The notes beneath the pieces were generated by a model. That model saw only the letters and a list, made by a program, of their open reading frames with translations. It did not search any database and was not told the DNA's origin. A program made the position numbers and the translations under genes. Below are positions 6,958-11,305 of a DNA stretch of 11,305 nucleotides, in pieces. Within the stretch, counting starts at the first letter, position 1. Every line of letters starts with the position of its first letter. Source of the DNA: Candidatus Aminicenantota bacterium (GTDB lineage: Bacteria; Acidobacteriota; Aminicenantia; UBA2199); assembly GCA_023137075.1 (NCBI GenBank), contig JAGLQA010000274.1, positions 1 through 11,305 of the forward strand. Reading direction: 5' to 3'.

Positions 6958-6959
6958 TT

Positions 6960-7673
6960 TCAGACCCCCATTTGCTTTTTTAACAATTTCATTATTTCCA
7001 AATTCTTCTCAATTCCCAGGTCGATGGCTTTGTGGAAAAGTTCTTTCGCAACCGGGTTTTCCTCGGCAAAGGCCTGAACTTCTATTAAATTTCCCTTTTC
7101 CGAAGAAACGATATTTATATCCGCGTCCACCACGGCGTCTTCTTCAAAGGTTAAATCAACCAGGATTTCCTGATCCTTCACCCCGATAGAGACCGCGGAA
7201 ATAACCTCCATTTCGGGAAGGTCGGCGACCAGGTTTTCATATACTAAGTACCGTAAGGACTTTGCCAGGGCTATCATGCCGCTGTTCAGCGCCGCACACC
7301 GGGTGCTGCCGTCCGCCCGGATCACATCGGTATCGATAAATATGGTCATCCCCCGGATCAAGTTTAGATCGAAAGTATTCCGCAGCGCCCGGCCGATAAA
7401 CCGTTGGATTTCGATATTGCGATTGTTTTTTTTCTCCCTCTCCCTGGCGTTTCTCCGGTTACCCGTGGAGCCCGGGAGCATGGAGTATTCTGCAGCAATC
7501 CATCCCTTGCCGCTCTCCTTTAAGAAGAAGGGGACGCGATTTTCAATGGTTGCGGAGCATATAATCTTGGTGTTACCTTGCTCGATTAAAAGGGAACCGG
7601 GAACGTTGTCAATATAACCCGGGACGAATTTCATGTCCCTTAATTGAGAATTTTCTCTACCGTCTTCTCTCAT
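6960..7673 (-). CDS. rph: Ribonuclease PH
   Basis: A 237-residue phosphorolytic 3'-to-5' exoribonuclease that trims tRNA and rRNA precursor 3' ends using phosphate; members form a hexameric ring of dimers. The family signatures run in order: MREDGRENSQLR at the start, GWIAAEYSMLPGSTGNRRNARE (58-79), EIQRFIGRALR (88-98), the phosphate-binding DGSTR (121-125) and the metal-site region DLTFEEDAVVDADINIV (173-189) with Asp179 and Asp185. Length matches bacterial RNase PH (about 240). Two usually constant spots differ: EVQGTAE is here EVQAFAE (198-204), and DGGTR has Ser for the second Gly. The start at 7673 has AAGGAG 6 nt upstream, overlapping the lpxL stop codon, so the two are translationally linked. 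It is the last gene of the kdtA-lpxK-lpxL-rph operon; its link to lipid A genes looks positional rather than functional. Confidence 0.95.
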   Translation of the reverse strand: MREDGRENSQLRDMKFVPGYIDNVPGSLLIEQGNTKIICSATIENRVPFFLKESGKGWIAAEYSMLPGSTGNRRNAREREKKNNRNIEIQRFIGRALRNTFDLNLIRGMTIFIDTDVIRADGSTRCAALNSGMIALAKSLRYLVYENLVADLPEMEVISAVSIGVKDQEILVDLTFEEDAVVDADINIVSSEKGNLIEVQAFAEENPVAKELFHKAIDLGIEKNLEIMKLLKKQMGV

Positions 7674-7682
7674 GGTCTCTCC

Positions 7683-8588
7683 TTAATATGTTATTTTCCA
7701 CCTGTTGTGGAACCAGAACCACTGTTCCGGGTATTGTTTTACCTGGTCTTCTATCAACTCATTACATTGTATCGTCAAATTTTTAATGTCTTCCCTGTCT
7801 TTCCCGGTCTTAGAAAAACGGATTTCCTCCAATATATCCAGGACTACCCGGTCCTTCTCGTAATGGAGAAAAAGTGGTACTAAAGGGACGCCTTTTTTCA
7901 GATGGAGCCGGGATATTGACGTAACCGCGCTCACCTGTTTTCCAAAAAAATCGATGGGTACAGCCTCCCTGGCAATGGCATTTTGATCGATTAATAAGTA
8001 GATGATCTCGTTGTTTTTCAAGGCGCTGAGAATGGATTTGACCGCGTTATCTTTGTAGATTACCTTCAACCCCATAAATTCCCTGAATTTTTTTACCAAT
8101 TTTTCCACTAAGGGGTTATCCATATGCCGGGCTATACCGAAGATATGCCTGTTTAACTCCCGGTTTAAAATATAGGGAACCAGTTCCCAATTACCGAAAT
8201 GAGCCGTAAAAATAATAACTCCTTCTTTTTTTTTCAATGCTTTTTCTAAGTTCCCGATATTGTTGACTTCGATTTTTTTCAATATCTTTTCGGGCTTTTT
8301 TTTCACAAACATGTTTATTATTTCAATAAAAATCGTAGAAAAATGGCGGTAAACCTTATCTCTCAGTTCCGCAGCAGCCGCTTCGGACGCGTCCGGGAAG
8401 GCTATTTTAAGATTCCCGGTAACCAACCGTAAGTATTTCTTGTTGGTTTTTTTAAAGAGGAAACCGATCATTTTACGGTTCAACCCGGCAAGGAAAAGAG
8501 GCGAAATTTTTACCATCGTGATAAAGATCATGAAAGCGAAATATTCGATCTTATGCCTTAAGTTTGTCTGCTTTTTTTTTTGCCGCAT
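7683..8588 (-). CDS. lpxL: LpxL/HtrB-family lipid A secondary acyltransferase
   Basis: A 301-residue inner-membrane acyltransferase that adds a secondary acyl chain to Kdo-lipid IVA. A hydrophobic N-terminal segment (about 16-45) anchors it. The catalytic HxxxxE motif is HFGNWE (130-135). Other family marks are DQN (201-203), PIDFFGK (211-217), GVPLVPLF (233-240) and the C-terminal PEQWFWFHNRWK (287-298). Length agrees with LpxL/LpxM proteins (about 300-320). The exact acyl donor and position (LpxL versus LpxM or LpxP role) cannot be told from sequence. The ATG at 8588 overlaps the end of lpxK by 38 nt and has no visible ribosome binding site; the sequence before it is A/T-rich without a purine block. 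The only AAGG downstream has no start codon at a suitable distance. Translation may therefore depend on coupling to lpxK, or on frame slippage at the A10 tract inside the overlap. Confidence 0.93.
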   Translation of the reverse strand: MRQKKKQTNLRHKIEYFAFMIFITMVKISPLFLAGLNRKMIGFLFKKTNKKYLRLVTGNLKIAFPDASEAAAAELRDKVYRHFSTIFIEIINMFVKKKPEKILKKIEVNNIGNLEKALKKKEGVIIFTAHFGNWELVPYILNRELNRHIFGIARHMDNPLVEKLVKKFREFMGLKVIYKDNAVKSILSALKNNEIIYLLIDQNAIAREAVPIDFFGKQVSAVTSISRLHLKKGVPLVPLFLHYEKDRVVLDILEEIRFSKTGKDREDIKNLTIQCNELIEDQVKQYPEQWFWFHNRWKITY

Positions 8589-9561
8589 AATTTAATATAA
8601 TTCCGGTTAGGTCAATGTTGTATTTTATAACATTTTTAGCAAAAATTAAAGGGATACTTGCTAAATTATAGTTCGTCAGTTTAACATAATCTTTTTCCGT
8701 GCACGCTAAATAGTCAGCTTTAAATGCCTTCCTTTTTTCTTCTAAGAGTTTAATATCCTCTTCAGTAAAAAAATGATGATCCCTGAAACTCAAAAAACCG
8801 GCTAATTGAAATCCGAGTAGATCATCCCGGAAACGGCGGTTATCTCCCAAAGCCGAAAAACCGAATAAAACCGAATCGCCGATATTTACGACCTTTCTCC
8901 CGGCATCGTAGAAGTTATCCCTCTCAAAATAATAAGAACCGGAAACCGCCCGGCCCGGCGCCCAAACAACGCCGCGGTCACTTTTCTCCGCCCCTTCGGG
9001 ATCATAAGAAAGAACATAGTCCTCATCTTTCATTAAAAACTTGAAGTTTCTCAGGTAATAATAAGGGTGAAGGGGATTAAAAAGCATGATCTTAATATCT
9101 TTGTGAATATCGGTGGATTGAAAACCGTCATCCAGGATAATCGCCCGGTTTCCCTTTGCCGCGGCTTTTTTTATCGAGTCGTGCCTGTTGCGGCCAATCA
9201 ATATGTCCCGGTCTGGGAAACGGGTCTTCAGCAGTTTTGCCTCGTCGCCGACTTCCTCCACCTTGTGGTCGAGCCGCACCGAAACACCGCTTTTTTCATA
9301 TTTCGACCGGTATCCCCGGCTGACAACGGCAAATTTAATACCCTTTTCCTGTAAACTCCGGCTGACTTCGGAAGTCAGGGAAGTCTTTCCTGTTCCTCCA
9401 AAGGAGAGATTATCCAGCGAAACGATGACGACCTCATCATATTTTTTTTGCCTCCACGATTTGATTTTTAAGTTGATAAAAGAGAGAGTCTTAAAGACGA
9501 TAGACGCCAGGTTTAAAAAAGAAAGGATCAGTTTGTTTTCGTAGAATTTCAAAATCTTCAC
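8551..9561 (-). CDS. lpxK: Tetraacyldisaccharide 4'-kinase
   Basis: A 336-residue inner-membrane P-loop kinase that phosphorylates the 4' position of the tetraacyl disaccharide to give lipid IVA. After a hydrophobic N-terminal region (about 10-32) come the Walker A loop SFGGTGKTSL (53-62), VVSRGYR (79-85), VGDEAKLL (104-111), DDGFQ (144-148), WAPGR (200-204), DHHFF (261-265) and CTEKDYVKL (287-295), the expected LpxK order. Length is normal (about 325-350). The longest start is GTG at 9561, 3 nt after the kdtA stop, but the AAGGGGTGA block overlaps that GTG and is too close for it. TTG at 9552, with proper spacing, is a serious alternative that removes three residues. The last codons run through ten A residues shared with the start of lpxL. 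Same operon as kdtA, lpxL and rph. Confidence 0.95.
   Translation of the reverse strand: MKILKFYENKLILSFLNLASIVFKTLSFINLKIKSWRQKKYDEVVIVSLDNLSFGGTGKTSLTSEVSRSLQEKGIKFAVVSRGYRSKYEKSGVSVRLDHKVEEVGDEAKLLKTRFPDRDILIGRNRHDSIKKAAAKGNRAIILDDGFQSTDIHKDIKIMLFNPLHPYYYLRNFKFLMKDEDYVLSYDPEGAEKSDRGVVWAPGRAVSGSYYFERDNFYDAGRKVVNIGDSVLFGFSALGDNRRFRDDLLGFQLAGFLSFRDHHFFTEEDIKLLEEKRKAFKADYLACTEKDYVKLTNYNLASIPLIFAKNVIKYNIDLTGIILNYAAKKKADKLKA
8572..8581 (-). other. A10 homopolymer tract in the lpxK/lpxL overlap
   Basis: Ten consecutive A residues in the coding strand lie inside the 38-nt overlap of lpxK (codons GCA AAA AAA AAA) and lpxL (CAA AAA AAA AAG). The lpxL frame is +1 relative to lpxK. Loss of one A in the transcript, or gain of two, would let ribosomes pass from LpxK directly into the LpxL frame before the lpxK stop, producing a single fused polypeptide. 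Runs of this length are known to promote RNA polymerase slippage. Confidence 0.6.
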
Positions 9562-9566
9562 CCCTT
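9558..9566 (-). promoter_or_regulatory. Ribosome binding site that decides the lpxK start
   Basis: Minus-strand AAGGGGTGA differs from the ideal AAGGAGGTGA by one missing base. It overlaps the kdtA stop codon and contains the GTG at 9561. It leaves 5 nt before the TTG at 9552, a normal distance, so TTG may be the real lpxK start rather than GTG. Confidence 0.45.
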
Positions 9567-10848
9567 AATCGATAGACGCGGTGAATGACGGTATCATTGT
9601 GTGAATTTCCTTCAGTATGCAATCCACGGCTCCCCTTCTCTTGCTCACGGCCTCGACTGCCTGCGTTTTTACCCTTTCGAAATCGATAGTTTCCGTATTC
9701 AGCAGCAGTTCCATTAACTGATCCGGACCTGTTATTAATTTGTAAACGCCCCGTTTTTCCAATTCCCGGCCAATATCCGGGAAGTTATTATAACAGGGGC
9801 CGCCAACTATCAATTTCCCTAAAACAGCGGGTTCATATAGGTTATGCCCACCGATCTTTTTGTCAAAGGTGCCTCCCATTAGCACAATATCGCTTATTTT
9901 CAAAATATTGAACAGGCAGCCCATTTTATCGAAAATGAGAGTTTTATTCTCGATATCGATGAGGCCGGCCTGACTCCAGCGGGCAAATGTCACCTCATGC
10001 TTCACCAGCAATCCCTCGATCTCAGCTATCCTGTTTAAATGGCGCGGCACAATAATTACCGAATAGGTTTCCCGTAGTTTGTTTATTATAGGAATGACGA
10101 CTCTTTCATCGCTCAAATGAGTGCTGGACAGCGTGAGTATTTTCTTTTTGTTCCGGATTTGATTGATTTTCAAATATCTCCTTATCTCCCGCTCCGCCGG
10201 GAGGGAACCGGTCGCAGCAAAAGCCGTATCGGCTTTAATATTGCCGCACACGATGATACGCTCCACCGGTATGTCTAGCTGGGCGAATTTCTCTTTATAG
10301 ACACTGGCCTGTACGAGGAACAGGTCGATTAGATTAACAAATCGTTTCATAAAAAACGAAAAGAATTTATACCTCTTAAAGGCACGCTCGGAGATTCTCC
10401 CATTAATTAACAGGATGGGAATGTTCTCTTTTTTTGTCTTTAATATCCAGTTGGGCCAGATTTCCAGTTCATTCAATATCAAAATGCCGGGATTCACTTT
10501 TTTTAGAAAGGTTTTGACCGTGAAGGAGAAATCGAGGGGGGCGTTAATAACCGTTACATTTATATCTTTATACTCTTTTTTGGCAAACTCAAAGCCCGAG
10601 GGAGTGGTAACGGAGAGAACCACATCCCGGTCATAGGTTTCCAGCAATTGTTCGATCAGGCTCCCGACACTCTTTACTTCTCCCACAGAGACCGCGTGAA
10701 TCCAGATTCGTTTTTTGTTACCCGGATTGATTCCCGGTGACAGGCGGTGTTTGAGGATAAGGCGGTACTCTTTTTTAAAGAGGAATTTCAGCCACAGGGG
10801 CAGGGATAGAATAATAACAACCAGGTAAAGGAAATCGAAAAGGACCAT
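9565..10848 (-). CDS. kdtA: 3-deoxy-D-manno-octulosonic acid (Kdo) transferase
   Basis: A 427-residue GT-B glycosyltransferase (family GT30, also called WaaA) that moves Kdo from CMP-Kdo to lipid IVA at the cytoplasmic face of the inner membrane. Residues about 3-24 form the N-terminal membrane anchor. The signature WIHAVSVGEV (49-58) carries the likely catalytic Glu57. It is followed by ELEIWPNW (127-134), GNIKAD (202-207), VPRH (267-270) and the nucleotide-sugar region GGTFDKKIGGHNLYEPA (325-341). Length is normal (about 420-430). Whether it adds one or more Kdo residues cannot be read. It is the first gene of the operon; its TAA overlaps the lpxK ribosome binding site. A -10 box ends 5 nt before its ATG and no properly spaced ribosome binding site is present, suggesting a leaderless transcript. 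Confidence 0.95.
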   Translation of the reverse strand: MVLFDFLYLVVIILSLPLWLKFLFKKEYRLILKHRLSPGINPGNKKRIWIHAVSVGEVKSVGSLIEQLLETYDRDVVLSVTTPSGFEFAKKEYKDINVTVINAPLDFSFTVKTFLKKVNPGILILNELEIWPNWILKTKKENIPILLINGRISERAFKRYKFFSFFMKRFVNLIDLFLVQASVYKEKFAQLDIPVERIIVCGNIKADTAFAATGSLPAEREIRRYLKINQIRNKKKILTLSSTHLSDERVVIPIINKLRETYSVIIVPRHLNRIAEIEGLLVKHEVTFARWSQAGLIDIENKTLIFDKMGCLFNILKISDIVLMGGTFDKKIGGHNLYEPAVLGKLIVGGPCYNNFPDIGRELEKRGVYKLITGPDQLMELLLNTETIDFERVKTQAVEAVSKRRGAVDCILKEIHTMIPSFTASID

Positions 10849-10853
10849 GACCT

Positions 10854-10881
10854 ATTATAACACACCCTACCTATACGTAAA
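10854..10881 (-). promoter_or_regulatory. Extended -10 promoter for the kdtA-lpxK-lpxL-rph operon
   Basis: Minus-strand TATAAT (10859-10854), a perfect -10, is preceded by TGT (extended -10). A weak -35, TTTACG (10881-10876), lies 16 nt upstream. Only 5 nt (AGGTC) separate the -10 from the kdtA ATG at 10848, so transcription should start at or beside the ATG. The arrangement matches that before the plus-strand kinase pair. Confidence 0.55.
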
Positions 10882-10883
10882 AG

Positions 10884-10898
10884 CCCCACTGCGTGGGG
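10884..10898. repeat. 15-nt perfect inverted repeat upstream of the kdtA promoter
   Basis: CCCCAC (10884-10889) and GTGGGG (10893-10898) are perfect inverted copies around TGC. The site lies only 2 bp upstream of the -35 region of the kdtA promoter. It could be a regulator-binding site or a short hairpin; on neither strand does a good T tract follow, so a terminator is unlikely. It has the same 6-3-6 geometry as the 2668-2682 hairpin, with a different sequence. Confidence 0.35.
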
Positions 10899-11220
10899 AA
10901 TCGCAGAAGTCGTTTCGCGTCATCTCAAAGATCTCAATTATAGAAAAAAACAGGGAAAAAGAATGCATCCGTGATGAAATTATGATAGAATTGCTGTTAG
11001 TTTGAATCCATCCATTTTATACGAATTTATAAAACGGTACTTTCGGTAATCCTCGATAATCAGGCTTTCTACAAAAAAAAGTAAATTATTATCAATCGGG
11101 AAGAATAATTTTTAAAACCATGATATATTAAAAGCGAGATTCATATAAAGCAGGTTCTATGAAAAAGAAATGAAAACATGTACGTATCTAAAAACTTTTT
11201 ATTATTTTAAGGAGCCGCTT
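10899..11220. other. AT-rich intergenic region between divergent genes
   Basis: About 320 bases lie between the kdtA promoter area and the plus-strand gene at 11221. I see no ORF of useful length, tRNA or recognisable riboswitch. It holds the inverted repeat at 11012-11037 and several A/T-rich -10-like words near 11124 and 11143, without a convincing -35. A four-codon frame M-K-K-K at 11159-11173 ends in ATGA, where another ATG (11170) is in frame with the gene at 11221. The region presumably carries the promoter of that gene. Confidence 0.5.
11012..11037. repeat. Imperfect inverted repeat, candidate operator
   Basis: CCATTTTATA (11012-11021) and TATAAAACGG (11028-11037) are inverted copies matching at 9 of 10 positions around CGAATT, giving a 26-bp dyad. 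The size and two-arm form fit a dimeric regulator site, and the right arm contains a TATAAA that could be a -10. It lies about 185 bp before the downstream start codon. Function is inferred only from symmetry. Confidence 0.35.
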
Positions 11221-11305
11221 ATGGATAAATTCGATGGACCTGGCCGCCTGGGTAAAGATCAAGCCCGGGAAATATTCCGGAACAATATCAAATATATAAA
11301 AAAAA
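11221..11305 (+). CDS. N-terminal fragment of an unidentified protein, cut by the window end
   Basis: An open frame starts at ATG 11221 and runs off the window after 28 codons. The AAGGAG at 11209-11214, 6 nt before the ATG, is a strong ribosome binding site and supports this start. The visible product begins MDKFDGPGRLGKDQAREIF and continues with a basic helix (RNNIKYIKK). There is no signal peptide, so it is probably cytoplasmic. An in-frame ATG at 11170 would add 17 residues but has only a weak site upstream. The fragment is too short to name a family. Confidence 0.7.
   Translation, partial: MDKFDGPGRLGKDQAREIFRNNIKYIKK

Noticed and set aside
10883..10898. Terminator for an upstream transcript
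   Set aside because: No T tract of useful length follows on either strand and no gene ends into it.
10899..11220. tRNA, riboswitch or small RNA gene in the longest intergenic region
   Set aside because: No cloverleaf arms, TTC-type T loop or known aptamer core was seen; only the short dyads noted.
1..11305. CRISPR array, transposon, phage or defence system
   Set aside because: No spaced repeats, transposase, integrase, recombinase or defence-related domains are present; gene content is housekeeping and envelope.

Overview
The window reads as chromosomal DNA from a Gram-negative, lipid A-making bacterium of moderate GC content. Evidence is a kdtA-lpxK-lpxL lipid A/Kdo gene run, envelope proteins with signal peptides, and clear AGGAGG-type ribosome binding sites. 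The gene mix and protein style (a secreted DOMON/CBM9-like protein, tandem UbiB-type kinases) recall Candidatus Aminicenantes or Acidobacteriota-like lineages. That assignment is a guess from memory of the families, not a result. No mobile element, CRISPR array, tRNA or rRNA was seen.

Layout. (1) 47-1768 (+): a MscS-family mechanosensitive channel with a long coiled-coil extracytoplasmic N-terminus. It converges on (2) 1779-2645 (-), a secreted DOMON/CBM9-like beta-sandwich protein. A hairpin with a T tract spans both stop codons. (3) 2646-2793 is a compact divergent promoter region with an extended -10 promoter in each direction and a 15-nt perfect hairpin in the leader of the minus-strand gene. 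(4) 2794-4623 and 4648-6423 (+): two tandem ABC1/UbiB/AarF-family atypical kinases, colinear and clearly duplicated. The downstream copy has every catalytic motif; the upstream copy has lost DFG (now ECR) and KxGQ (now RVAQ), and so looks like a pseudokinase partner. (5) 6424-6807 (-): a small charged helical protein whose stop codon directly abuts that of the second kinase. (6) 6960-10848 (-): an operon in the order kdtA, lpxK, lpxL, rph, with very tight or overlapping junctions and a weak terminator after rph. (7) 10849-11220 is an AT-rich intergenic region with an inverted repeat and a hairpin. It is followed by the first 85 bases of an unidentified plus-strand gene.

How the parts work together. 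KdtA adds Kdo to lipid IVA, LpxK makes lipid IVA by 4'-phosphorylation, and LpxL adds a secondary acyl chain, so three consecutive genes cover late Kdo-lipid A assembly. RNase PH, a tRNA/rRNA 3'-trimming enzyme, rides at the end of the operon. The UbiB pair probably acts at the inner membrane in isoprenoid lipid or quinone homeostasis, with the active copy supplying ATPase/kinase activity and the degenerate copy possibly regulating it.

The most interesting signals are the kinase/pseudokinase tandem, two promoters whose extended -10 box ends exactly 5 nt before an ATG (suggesting leaderless mRNAs), and a run of ten A residues inside the lpxK/lpxL overlap. Slippage on that run would fuse LpxK to LpxL, and the lpxL start has no visible ribosome binding site.
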